Part shown: positions 44,512 through 55,589 of the stretch, piece by piece
Numbering within the stretch: position 1 is the stretch's first letter
Layout: every line of letters begins with the position of its first letter
From: Phlebotomus papatasi
Taxonomy: Eukaryota > Arthropoda > Insecta > Diptera > Psychodidae
Assembly (NCBI RefSeq): GCF_024763615.1
Contig: NC_077223.1
Location: 8,990,001 to 9,054,000 of the forward strand
Direction: 5' to 3'
DNA: 64,000 bases
The notes under the pieces: model-generated
The model's input: only the letters and a program-made list of their open reading frames with translations
The model's database searches: none
What the model was told of the DNA's origin: nothing
Made by a program: the position numbers and the translations under genes

Positions 44512-44731
44512 GGGGAAAGTGCCCATGCTTGATACCATTGGAAGCTTCGTAATGACTAAATTTTTTCTATGTTTCTCGACAAACGTGACTTCGCAATTTA
44601 TTTTAAAAACTGGCAACTTTCCCATAGTTTTTAAAATATGGTTGCGATGCACATATATATAGTCACATATATTACATAGAAAATTTAGTCATTACGAAGC
44701 TTCCAATAGTATCAAGCATGGGCATTTGCCC
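44512..44731. mobile_element. GGGGAAAGTGCCC MITE, copy 1
   Basis: A 220-bp near-palindrome starting GGGGAAAGTGCCCATGCTT and ending AAGCATGGGCATTTGCCC, flanked by TA on each side. Inverted pairing extends inward through TTCGTAATGACTAAATTTT. Sister copy at 48073-48296. Confidence 0.8.
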
Positions 44732-44972
44732 TACTTATTTATTTATTTAAGAGGGAATGGGGCACCTTTGAAATCGGGAATTTTTCTCCGAAGCTCAATT
44801 ACATTATGATAAGGCTCAATTACATTTAAAAATAGAAGAAAAAAGCCTAATTTCAAAGCTGTCCCAATTGAAATGTGGCCCACGTCTATCTAATAAGGGA
44901 AGGCTTTCAAGCCTCGCACATCTCTGGCTTCGAACACTTCATATTGTGACGAATTTGCCTTTTAAATGGCTA

Positions 44973-47041
44973 CACTGAGAGAAATCCGAAAAAGTTAAAA
45001 TAACATTCCGAAAATGTTAATTTTACCCTGCAGTATTGATCCGAAATCGATGTAAAGGGACAGATAATCCTAACCGGCTTATGTAGGTGAGATTCTTAAC
45101 GTGAGCTAACTCGGAGTGCATGCAAATTCGATTTGATGCTGAAGTAGGGAGACGCCATTCAGTTATCTTGAATCAAATTCGTGAAATTATACAAATTTTG
45201 TATTTAAACCAAAATATCAAGGATTTGGATGAACTGACAGAAAAGTGTTATATGGGTGAAATGTAGACCAGAATGTTCTCTATAATTTTGCCGTAGAACT
45301 TGAACTCATCGACTACTCAGAAGCCAAGATAAGCGAGGTTTTTTGTTTCTTAACTCGTTTTTTCATCCAGAGTGCCCAAGTAGTCATTTGTTGAACTTCA
45401 ACTATTTCAAAGAATTGTTGTATTTTGTGGGACTTTCCATTTAAACCCCTATTTTAAGTGTCTTGGTGTAGTAGAGGCAGTCAAATTGGCATCTGAGTGA
45501 TTTCAAAGCGTTATTATTGGAAAAATCAATTTTTTCACACTTAAACGGCAAAATCGGAGTGATAGCGTAGTCTGAGTGGAAAATGATGTATGGACGAAAT
45601 GTAGAGACAAATGTGCTCTACAATTATGTTGAAGTAATCATCAAAATCGGTTCAGCGACAGTCGAGATAATTGAGGTTATGTGATATTGAAATTGGTTTT
45701 TCGACTGTGGCGCCCCTGGTATTGGTCCCACGAAGTTCAAATATTCTAGAAAGTTGTGGCATTTGGTGAGATCTTTCGTTTAAGCCCTCATTCATCAAAA
45801 TCGGTCACATAGAACCGGAGATATGATTTTTTGAATTTCGTGAACTTTGACCCCTCATATCTCCGGTTCTATTGAAATCACAGCGCGCATACGCACCATT
45901 TTGGAAACGTCCTAGATTGGACTACAACATACTAAAATTTCATTAACTTGCACAATGCCGTTTTTGAGAAAAGTGACTTTGAATTTCGATGAATTTTGAC
46001 GCTATCACAGCGCCACCTATGGTGACTTTTTGAACTTCCATCTGAAAGTGCTCATCGAGACGAAACCAAAAAGGTAAAATTTAGGTCGCTATGTTAATTA
46101 GAACCGGAGATAGAGGCCGGTCAATGTTCGAACTTTGACCCCTTATAGCTCGGGTCAGGGGTTTTAGATCGACTTAAGGTTTTTTTTGTTTGATAGGTAT
46201 AATCAACGGCTACAACATACTAAATTTTCAGCCCGATGCACAATGGAATTTTTGAGTTATTTAACTTTTAAGATTTAAAAATTTTCTTTTTAAAAAAAGC
46301 GCCCCTAGCGGTGGTTTTATGAACTTGCGATGTTAGAAGGGGAAGTGGCATTTCACGAGAGCTTTCCAAAAAGCCCTCACTTTTTAAAATCTGATAATTA
46401 GAACAGGAGTTATGGATATTTTAAGAAATTTTTTTTGGACCCTTATAGCTCGGGTCAGGGGGGTCGGGGGACCTTAAGTTTGGTATTGATGGAAAGCTCT
46501 AAGGCCCAGCTACAACATACTAAAATTTGAGTCCGCTGAATGCCATAGGGGCGGAGCTATTGAGAAAACAAAAAAAGGGGGGTCTTCAAAATGGCGGAAG
46601 GAGGGGTGGGGGGTGGGGGGTCTATGCACCAAGTTGCAATTTTCACCCGATATATAACCTTTGCCGAAAACCGCAAGTCGATATCTTTTTTAGTTTAGGA
46701 GCTATTAAGCTCCAAAGAGCGGCCGGCCGGCCGGCCGGGAACGTAACTTAGCCACATATATATTCGGAATCAGGAAGTGGCGAAACACATTTTGGCCAAA
46801 TTTGAGGTCGATCGGACGACATGAAATTTTGTTAGGATTATAGTAGGTGAGATTGTTAAGAATCTCACCTAATATTAACCTTTTTAGGTGTATTGGGGGT
46901 TAAAGTTACCCTCTTTCCATGTCGATTTTACCCTCAAAAGGTGTAAAATTAACATTAAAAAATGTTGATATATTTTTACACCTAAAAAGTGTTAAAGTTA
47001 TGAGGAAAAAAAGTTAATCGCACCCTCTTTTTTTCTCAGTG
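44973..47041. mobile_element. CACTGAG-end MITE, copy 2, split by a Helitron-like insertion
   Basis: The left part is 44973-45056 and the right part 46873-47041. The ends are CACTGAGAG and CTCAGTG, with TA on both sides (44971-44972 and 47042-47043). Joining the two parts gives a colinear copy of the MITE at 30400-30649. Confidence 0.8.
45057..46872 (+). mobile_element. Helitron-like non-autonomous element, 1.8 kb
   Basis: Boundaries are set by comparison with the uninterrupted MITE: the insertion lies between A (45056) and T (46873) with no target duplication. The 3' end is a hairpin (GGTGAGATTGTTAAGAATCTCACC) broken here as GGTGAGATTG / TTAAGAATCTCACC, followed by TAA to give the terminus CTAA. 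These are Helitron-type features. The 5' end GGGACAGATAA lacks the classical TC. The interior repeats phrases such as CATATCTCCGGTTCTA and CTACAACATACTAAA several times and carries (GGCC)4 near 46721. There is no transposase or helicase frame. A near-identical 3' end is at 63731-64000. Confidence 0.7.
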
Positions 47042-47043
47042 TA

Positions 47044-47496
47044 GGGCTAGTGGATTATGCGCTATATATCCCTTCCCCTTCCTCCACAATGCGTTCTTGT
47101 GTCCCTTATAGCTCCAATTACCCGTTTTGGGGCGAAAATTGAAGAATAGTAGCTCCAGTGTAATTTTTACACTTAAACGCTATACTTCGGGAGGACTACT
47201 CATATGCCTTTATGCGACATTATATGAGAGGAGCTTTAAATTGTCCCTTTATGACCCAGGCAATTTTGTTGTCTCCAACTGAACCATCTCTGGACGCAGC
47301 CCTCCCGTTAGGCCGCGGCGAACCAAACGTGGTTGCCGCGTTGGTCGTCAGGTACAATTGTGCCGGCTACGGCAGCAAGGAAACCCACCCTTAAGGGTGC
47401 AAATCCAAGACGGAGGAGGTTCATCTACCCATTCAGGAACTGTTTGCGTGGGAACCCTTCGTGCCCAGGTTGTGTGGGGAGAGTGAAGTCAAAAAA
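47044..47496. other. Intron stretch, GC-richer, unassigned
   Basis: Includes a GC-rich block at about 47280-47350 (CCGTTAGGCCGCGGCG). It may belong to the same unclassified repeat as the hairpin that follows. No gene is supported. Confidence 0.3.
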
Positions 47497-47500
47497 TGGA

Positions 47501-47629
47501 ATCTCAGTCTTCTGTAATTCGTTCTTCTCTTTATTTTTTATTTGCCAACGTTTCGGTCCCTTGGTTGGGACCTTCTTCACGTTGGCAAATAAAAAATAAA
47601 GAGAAGAACGAGTTAAAGAAGACTGAGAT
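47501..47629. repeat. Foldback hairpin, two 50-bp arms, 48 of 50 paired
   Basis: Arms 47501-47550 and 47580-47629 are reverse complements with two differences. The 29-base loop itself contains GGTCCC and GGGACC separated by six bases, so the whole can fold as one long stem with an internal loop. Confidence 0.8.
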
Positions 47630-48072
47630 ACCATTTTCTGACATCATCTACATCCACACGGTCGCAACAAATCATCGGAGAGTGAAGTCACCATCGATCT
47701 CTCCTAGGATCAAGAGGCTCCTCTTGGAAAAAAGTGACTAGGAAAGTGACAAGAGTGAAGTTAAATAAAGTGTCTTCTAGAAACCCTCAGTTTTAATCGT
47801 TCCCGCCATATATAGTCCCTGACCAAATTTGGAACACTTGTGAGTGGAATCTCTACGATTCCGCGGTTCAGGTTGAATCTACCTGCCGTGAGAGCATTTG
47901 TGTATGCCAAGCCTGAAAGCCTTCCCCTACAGTTCGAGAAAATTACAAGGATACTCGTTGATTTGATTGCTTACGATATTTATTACTCTAAATTTGCGCA
48001 AAATATGCATAAAAAAAAGTGTAATTTCAAAATGTGTAATTTTAAATTGTGTAATTTGGAATGATTGACGTA

Positions 48073-48296
48073 GGGGAAAGTGCCCATGCTTTGCACAGTC
48101 CCAAGCTTCATAATGAGTAAATTTTTCCTATGTTTCTGAATAAACGTGACTCCCGAAGACATTTTAAAAACAGGACACTTTCCTCTAGTTTTTAAAATAT
48201 GGGTTCGATGAGTCATATTTATTGAAAAACATAGGAAAAATTTAGTCATTATAAAGCTTAGAAATCGTTGAAAGCATGGGCACTGGGCACTTTCCC
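48073..48296. mobile_element. GGGGAAAGTGCCC MITE, copy 2
   Basis: A 224-bp near-palindrome flanked by TA (48071-48072 and 48297-48298). Same ends and inner words as 44512-44731. Confidence 0.8.
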
Positions 48297-48325
48297 TAAG
48301 TGTGAACGACGAATATTGGATCACG

Positions 48326-48592
48326 CAGGAGCACGACGTTTCCTATGTTTCCCATAGGTTTCTAGCGTGCCGAAAAAACTTTTGAGTTTATTAGGTGTTT
48401 TCTGTCCTTGTAGAATGAATTAGCAAATAATACAAATACAAAATAAAAGCCAATTTAATATAGAATAGGCAACCGAAAACCCCAAATTGGCAACCTACGT
48501 AGTTTTGGAGATATCTTGTGAAATGTGTACGAAAACAGGAAAAAATTTACACTAAAACTGGTCGCATTTTGCAGAGCTAATGTCACTCCCTG
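48326..48592. mobile_element. hAT-type MITE, copy 2
   Basis: 267 bp, flanked by a perfect 8-bp duplication, GGATCACG, at 48318-48325 and 48593-48600. Same family and orientation as 14537-14804. Confidence 0.88.
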
Positions 48593-48600
48593 GGATCACG

Positions 48601-50997
48601 TCTTCTCGTGAATCCGGAAAACTTGCAGGAGTTCAGAAAATTTCTCAAAAATTCTGGAAATTTTCGAGAGTCATCGGAAGTCCGGAAAATTTTGAAAAAC
48701 TGTTCTCGGAAACTTTTGGTAACCCCGGATATTTTGGAGAATTTTACAGAAATGTTCAAGAGTTTTCGGGAACCCTAATCCCGAATTTATCGGAAAATCC
48801 GAGAAGTCTTGAAAAGTCTCGATAACTCATTCCCATGCTAAGAACGCTTGGTACCTCGGGAATTTTTTTTAAGAATCTGGGGTGCCTTCGTAAACTCAGG
48901 CAGCACGAGAGATCCTTGAGAACTTAGAAAAATTTGTTAGGTGAACGAAGCTTTTGACTAACAACTATACACACAGGTGTGTATTTATATTTTGCACACA
49001 ATTATTACACATTTTGTGTAAAATTATATAGATTTTACATAAAATGTTTATAGATTATATTATTAATATATATAGCAATACACAAAATTTACACATTTAT
49101 TACACAAGATCTTGATAATTAAAAATTGGGAACAGATGTCTACAGATGGGAAAAGATAATTAAAAATAAGGAATTAACGTGAGAAAGCAGCGCCCTCATA
49201 CGAGAAAAAATTATGTTAGTGTAATTTTCGGCAATCCTCGCGGTCAGTAATAACCTTCCTGATTTGAGAGCTCTCTCCGATTGAGGTTCTCTCTCAGTAA
49301 AAGTCTTTTATAACTTGATTATAAACCACTAAAACTTCTTCTTACATTTTTCTTCTTAAGTTTCTACTTAATTATTTTGATTTAACCTCACAAATGGCGC
49401 ATAAGGCCTAACATAACCTCAAATTTAAACATAACCTCTTTTCATAATTGGAGCAATTGTTTTTGACTAATTTATTTACAATATCAACACTTCATTTTTA
49501 ATAAAATTTTCTCTCTCCAAACACCACACAACTCAGAACGATTCTTTTCTAAATACCGCTTTTTCAGATGCACCAACACTTTCAATGTGCTTCAATGAAT
49601 GACTGATTGACTCAATGAAACTTTAGATCTTTAGAATGTTGTACTAAGAAATCATTAACATTTGATAAACACGTAGATTTACAATCACTCCAATCGCATT
49701 CTGCTCTAAGACAGCATTCTCAATTGCTAATAAGTTCACTTACCCCCACAAATTAAAAGCTAAAGAGAAGTAATTTTGAGAAAATCATCGTAACTTCCGC
49801 CCAACGCCCACAACCTGCATTACCTTACTGACTTTCGCTTCAAGTCTGTAAATGGAACAAATCGCCCTCATATTGGCTCTAAAGTTAATTTGTGACCTTT
49901 TGAACACGAAGTAGCACAAAAGTGGCTCAATTGTGCAACATCGACAAGAATCTTTTTGCACAATTTGCAGTATTTTTTTTTCTTTTTTACAAAATACCCT
50001 CAGATCGCCAAAGTGAAAGTTCGAAAAGGCCTGACTTGTTGGAATTGCAGCCCATTGAATTAATTACGTGAATAATTTAGAGGAAAATTTCTAAATTAAT
50101 CTCTACTTGGCCATCATTAGCTTTTAAACGCTGAATTCATATATGGTAGGCTTTACTCTTTTAAATATTGGGACTTAAGGGAGGGTGGGGCAGTTCACGT
50201 ATATGCGCGGACTTTGGAAGCAAAGTATTTCTCAAATAATTAATTAGCAAAGAAATTTGTCAATGAAGTTTTTCTAAATATCGCCTTCTAAAATATTCTC
50301 CAACGTATTTTTATAGAACCATATTTTATTTTAAAACCTGTTTGTGATAATTGCTTAGTCAATCTATAAATATCCTTATGAATAAACTGCCGCACTTAAA
50401 AGGCGCTTTTCAAAGTTTATTATAGGACATATTATCATGTGAAAATTCTTTATGATTTTTAAGTATTTTCTAGAAAATCACGGAAATAAACTGAGTAAAT
50501 AAATAGGTAGAAACTGATTAGGGAGAAGTGGGGTACTTTTAAATTGGGGCACCTTTGAAATAGGAGTTTACTGCTCGAACTCAAAGAGAGATCAATTAAA
50601 TATTTCGGATTTTTCGATTCAGACCTCCTCTTAAGTAGTGACCATTATCTCCACACGTTTTTTACTTTTTCCCTTCACCCTCTTCCTTACCCCTCCATCC
50701 CCCCCCCACACCACCGAAACAATAATTTTTGGTTTATTTCGAAAACGACTCCCAGAATATTTTTATTTTCGGAAAAGTTTTGGAAGTAGCCCATTCAAAT
50801 ATCTCGTTCAAACACACCTATGATCGTAAAAATTTTCGATATCGAATTTTCGAAGGTCAAAGTGAAGCCACTTTTGGAGTACCTATTTCTCAACTGATTT
50901 GCTTAAAGTTGATTTTTTTTTTTGAAAGGCCTTGAAATTTCCAATCCGGCTGCATTGGTTTCAATCGACTATGAATTTGTAAAGTATCCGTAATTTA
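48601..50997. other. Large ankyrin-gene intron, nothing recognised
   Basis: AT-rich. The start (48600-48830) has loosely repeated GGAAAATTTTC words. No gene is supported. Confidence 0.4.
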
Positions 50998-51588
50998 CGA
51001 GGGCAGTCTCAAAAGTCCCTGCCCTCTGGTATAGATGGCGCTTGTAGGTCGGAATCAGTGACCTTTTCCAAAGTACAGTAGATTCTCGCTAATTCGGCTC
51101 TTTTAAAATCGGGCTACTTTTTAATTCGGGCGAAAAAAGTTTGTCGACAATTTTCAAGTTTGACTATGTTTAACGAATAAAGCAAATATCCTTAAATTTG
51201 CCATGGTTTGTCTTAGTTATGATGTCATTTTTCATTATTAAGGGATATTCGTGAAATTTACAATAAATATGAGTATGTAAACTTGATATGTGCATGTAGA
51301 TGAACAAAAAATCGTTACACTTCAAACAGTTTGACGCCCGAATTTCTCTCTAATCCGGTTGACATTTCGGTCCCAAATGCTCGAATTTGAGAGAGTCTAC
51401 TGTACCACCATTAAAAAGATTAAGTTTCAAGTTTGGCGGCAATGTGCTGCTTAGTTTGTTTTTGACAGCTATTGAAAGTGGATGCTCAGGAAAAAATTTT
51501 GAACATGGAAGAAATAGGCCATCGTTGCGTGATACAGTACCTGTTTTTGAATGGTCGTAAGACACCCAATAATAAAGCCGACCTGTAG
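50998..51588 (+). pseudogene. Mariner relic: terminal repeat and transposase N-terminus
   Basis: After TA the sequence CGAGGGCAGTCTCAAAAGT resembles mariner terminal repeats. An ATG at 51505 opens 27 codons (MEEIGHRCVIQYLFLNGRKT then PNNKADL, stop at 51588) similar to the start of mariner transposases (ME.IE.RAVIK.LFLKG). The relic is interrupted by a MITE at 51076-51402 and cut off by the foldback element starting at 51583. Nothing of the catalytic domain is left. Confidence 0.55.
51076..51402. mobile_element. 327-bp TA-flanked MITE
   Basis: Ends CAGTAGATTCTCGCTAATTC and its counterpart GAATTTGAGAGAGTCTACTG, flanked by TA (51074-51075 and 51403-51404). The ends resemble the 234-bp MITEs, but the interior differs, so it is a sister subfamily. 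Confidence 0.8.
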
Positions 51589-52260
51589 AGTAATTCTGTA
51601 ATTTTCGTGGCGTTATCACGCGTGAGTTCGAAACCTGACAATGCCAATCGAGCTTTTTTGTCATATCATATGAGTTTGAAAATGCAATTCATTGATTTTT
51701 TAATAAAATTACTTTACTTGATGATTTTATGAAAATACAGTACGTCTTGGTTGATTTCTTTAACAAAATTCATTGTCATTTGAATTGTCAGAAATCTAAA
51801 ATATGTGATTTCTGACAATGCCACGTGAGCTGAAATGGCAATGTCACGGCTATAGAATCGTATTTTCGAAAAAGCTCTCCTAAGATTCAAACCCAATTTA
51901 TTACATGGCATTGCCAGAGCGTTACAGAATTCCCCTTGGGAATTCGAAATTGGGTTCGAATCTTAGGAGTTTTTTCGAAAATGCGATTCTGTAGCCGTGA
52001 TATTGCCATTTCAGCTCACGTGGCATTGTCAGAAGTCACATATTTGAGATTTCTGGCAATTAAAATGACAATGAATTTTGTTAAACATCAACCAAGACGT
52101 ACTGTATTTTCATAAAATCATCAAGTAAAGGGATTTCATTAAAAATTCAATGAATTGCATTTTCGAATTCATATGATATGACAAAAACAGCTCGATTGGC
52201 ATTGTCATGTTTCGAACTCACGCGTGACAATGCCACGAAAATTAGAGAATTCCCCTACTG
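51583..52260. mobile_element. 678-bp foldback element
   Basis: Two arms of about 320 bp (51583-51902 and 51943-52260) are near-complete reverse complements around a ~40-base centre. CTGTAGAGTAATTC at the left outer end mirrors GAATTCCCCTACTG at the right. Arms contain sub-repeats of the word TGACAATGCCACG in both orientations. There is no coding sequence. Confidence 0.8.
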
Positions 52261-52334
52261 GATTCTACTTTAAGGAAGTCTGAACTTTAGGGAAGAATTG
52301 TGATTTTGGATGGCAGGGTAAACTCTCAGGTCTA

Positions 52335-52568
52335 CAGTAGACTCTCGCTCAATCGGCTCTTTTTCAATCGGGCGAGAAATTTTGTTGACAATTTTCACGC
52401 TTAATTATGAAGCTAATTTGCTCAAATTCGCTGTAGTTCTTCCTATTTTATCGTGATTCTTTATAATTGAGCGCTTTTTGTGGAATTTACAAAGGCTTTG
52501 ACGCTCAATTCTATCGCTAAACCGGATGACATTTTGCCCCATATTCCCGATTGAGAGAGAGTCTACTG
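52335..52568. mobile_element. 234-bp TA-flanked MITE, copy 2
   Basis: Same length and ends as 5875-6108; TA at 52333-52334 and 52569-52570. About ten base differences from copy 1 by eye, so both inserted fairly recently. It sits at the edge of the Tc1 remnant that follows. Confidence 0.88.
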
Positions 52569-52951
52569 TACTTAAAATGATTCGAAAAGAGGCATTTATT
52601 CCTGAAAGCCGTCGACTAATTGACGTTGATTTTGTCTTCCAGCAAGACAATGCACCCATCCATAAAGCAAAAATAATTAGCAAATATCTATCTGATAATA
52701 ATATTAATGTAATGGCCTGGCTAACACAAAGTCCAGACTTCTGTCCCATCGAAAACTCATGGGTTTTGCTGAAAATTAAGATCGCTGGGAAACAGCCTAG
52801 ATCTATGATGGATTTAAGAAGGATCATCCTTGAAACCTGATCGCTTTTCAGCACCAATTATTGCAGGAAGCTATGTCTATCCCTGCCAGACAGATTCAGT
52901 GCTATGTCTCACAGGATGGGAGGTCACAGCAATTATTGAATTAGTAGGCAA
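52569..52951 (+). pseudogene. Tc1-like transposase C-terminal half
   Basis: FQQDNAPIHKAKIISKYL then WLTQSPDFCPIENSW gives the second aspartate and the glutamate of the catalytic triad with exactly 34 residues between them, the DD34E signature of Tc1. After a frameshift near 52838 the text continues LQEAMSIPARQIQCYV to a stop at about 52951, the usual Tc1 C-terminus. The N-terminal half and the first aspartate are missing, lost at the MITE side. Confidence 0.8.
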
Positions 52952-53484
52952 CAAACTTTTGATTCAAAATTCCACAAATGTGATAATGTTAAATATACAA
53001 ATAACCGATATATCAATTAAAATTTTTAAAAAAGAATATTTAAGATGGTATTTCTTGATGATATTCCGTCAAAATGGAAGAGGCAACAAACTATTGACAC
53101 CCACTGTAGTTGTGAAAAAAAAATTTAAACCGAGTTAAACTGCCTCAACTTCCCCTAAGTGCTGCTTTCTTAAAGAACACTTAAAATAGTTATAAATTTT
53201 CCATAGAACATAAATTCTCGTTTATTTTTTTTTCTTTGAAAACTCGACAGTCATATTTCTTTCTAATTAAGGCTAATGATTTGATGACTCTTATGGTGTT
53301 AAGACGGAAAAAATGTCTCTATATGGGAAGTAGCCAAAACACCTAAATGGTGCATATTTTAGTCACAGCAATAAGAAACAATTTCTCTGGGAAAAAAAGA
53401 TCCAGTGAAAAATCAGATGGTATACAATTCTTTTGAGATTCTACAGAGATATTAGTTCAGTTAGAATAATTATGTGATTTTTAC
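52952..53484. other. Intron stretch, nothing recognised
   Basis: AT-rich; no element boundary or gene. Confidence 0.4.
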
Positions 53485-53549
53485 CTGTGTTTTGCTGTTG
53501 GGAAGAAGTCTATCCTCCCGAGGCCCTTGTGAAGACCCATTCTGCATTT
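53485..53549 (-). CDS. Possible first coding exon of the ankyrin gene
   Basis: On minus, a strong polypyrimidine tract and acceptor (CTCTCTGTCTGTTCGCAG|) precede 65 bases that end at an excellent donor (ACACAG|GTAAAA). Reading from the ATG two bases inside the exon gives MQNGSSQGPREDRLLPNSKT and Q in phase 0, which joins directly to MDSGRTALHEAA at 34707, itself preceded by an acceptor. The exon would supply the missing start of the ankyrin protein across an 18.8-kb intron. The 5' UTR exon would lie further right. This is a splice-site inference without homology support. Confidence 0.45.
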
Positions 53550-55029
53550 CTGCGAACAGACAGAGAGAAAAAAAGCACTGGGTTTAGAAACAATGCTAGA
53601 AGACCATAAAATTAAATGAGGAGAAAATTGTTGATGAAAATTGCTTATTGTATGAGATTTGTGTAAGAAAATTAATTTCAAATTAAAATAATGAAGTTGT
53701 AAGGGTCGATTCGTGACTGATTGATTTCCTTTGATTGATTCTTATCACTGAAAATTTGATTTATCTTTTGGTCAAGGACGGAATCTTTCGAATTCCTTTG
53801 GAAATTGCAAGGGAAAGGAGGTATTCAAAAAGGAAATTCATGTGCCATTCTTAAAGAAAAATTCATCGTGAGAAGTGAGAGATATGCATTTGGATGCAGT
53901 GGCCGGAAAATTGCTCAAACATTATTCCAATTTGTTTCATTCACGCAACTTTCTGTGCAGAAATCAACAATCACTCCACTCTGAACATCCATGGGAAGAT
54001 TGTCTCAATCATGAGGCATTGCAGTCGAAATGATAGGAAAATATACTTGTGAAATTTATGAGTAAAAGATTCACATTAAACTGCCACCATATGTGCAGCT
54101 ACAGCAATTTAGATTACGATGTCACATAAGGATTATTTCGATTAGAAGCAAAAGGCATCAATTTAATTGCTATATTCACCTCCTCAAAGAACAACATTAA
54201 CACCTCAACCAATAGAAAATGTCACCTAACCAAGATATCGTATATGAGATAATTTAAGAGATGAGATGAAGAGTCATTGATGCCATCATAACCTACTAAA
54301 AGACCTGTGTTAAACTGTCAATACGTCGCGAATCAATATATTACTTTATCATTCAACTCATCTCAAAAATGCTAATTAAATCACCTATTTTATATTCAAG
54401 TCTAAATCACCATCAACTTTTACAAATGTAGCAAGTTTTCGATATATAAAGAAATTACCGAGAAATTAATTACACTTTTCACTCTATCCATTGCGTGCTT
54501 TCCCCGTTCATTTTTCATTTTCTGCCTCACTTCTATCACCCCTTTTTCTCAGCGCGCACCTACTCCGCATAAGACAACGTTATTGAAAACAATTATCATA
54601 ACTGACAAAATGTGTACAAATAAAATTGTTACAATTTCTTCGACACTCACCAACCTGGAGACTGATACTTTAGTAACCAATTATTTTCTTCACACACTTT
54701 TTCAACGTCTTTCACATTCTATATACCTTCCCATGATGGAAATTCCCTCGACACTGTATACAATGATTTTTCTTTGGCAAGGTAACACATCACACAAAAA
54801 AACCATCTTCTCATTGAACAATTTTTCTTATATGGATCTTTTGGGTGAAAAGATTCAAACCGTTAGTGAAACAAATTGATTTATATTTTAAACATCTTCT
54901 TCTGATACCTCATGTCTCAATACGAAACGGGGGAGATAGTCATGCTGAGTACTATGCTACGTCTATGCTAAACTCTTGGACACGGCAAAAAATATTTCGT
55001 CAAATTGTTCGTAAATGTTTATGAATTCC
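53550..55029. other. Sequence upstream of the putative first exon
   Basis: No gene or element recognised. Confidence 0.4.
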
Positions 55030-55570
55030 TATTGGGTACTTACGTAAAGTTCGTAAAAGTTTGTATCTTTTTCACAAACATTGTTCGTAACATGATCACT
55101 TAACGAACATTTTTTGTTCTTTTATAAACATTTTTTTTTTGTAAATGTTCATGAACAAACAGAAAAACGTTTGTGAAATTTTGTCATTTGTTTGCCAGAC
55201 TGACAAAAGTGTACGAACAAATGTTTGTAATATTTTGTCATTTGATCGTAAAGTTTTGCCCAACAAACAAAAATGTACGAAGAAATTTTTGTAAAATTTT
55301 GTCACTTTTTCGTGAAGTTTTGTCAGACAGACAAAAATGTACAAACAAATGTTTGCAAAATTTTGTCATTTGTTCGTAAAGTTTTGCCCAACAAACAAAA
55401 ATGTACGAACACTGTTTCTTTTTACAAAACATTTGTTCGCACAATTTTGTTTATCTGACAAAACTTTATGAACAAAGGACAAAATTTTACGAACATTTTT
55501 ATGTGTATTTACGAACATTTACAAATGAGTTTGTGAAAAAGTACAAACTTACGAATTTGTTAATGCGTAA
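55030..55570. mobile_element. Inverted-repeat element with ~64-bp tandem core
   Basis: Left end TTCGTAAAAGTTTGTA..TTTTTCACAAAC mirrors right end GTTTGTGAAAAAGTACAAAC. The core repeats a unit carrying GTACGAACAAATG, ATTTTGTCATTTGTTCG and AAGTTTTGCCCAAC at spacings of 65, 64 and 64 bases (GTAC at 55210, 55275, 55339, 55403). This is the same architecture as 42383-43195 with unrelated sequence. Confidence 0.65.
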
Positions 55571-55589
55571 TACGAAGTTTTACTTGTTT

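Noticed and set aside
47545..47590. Hammerhead ribozyme core on minus (TGAAGA, stem, CGAAAC)
   Set aside because: The strands before and after the putative core pair with each other, which is not hammerhead topology, and the CTGATGA box is altered at two positions.
52261..52334. Upstream part of the Tc1 transposase before the MITE
   Set aside because: A few residues can be forced to resemble the family, but frames are broken and the match is too short to support.
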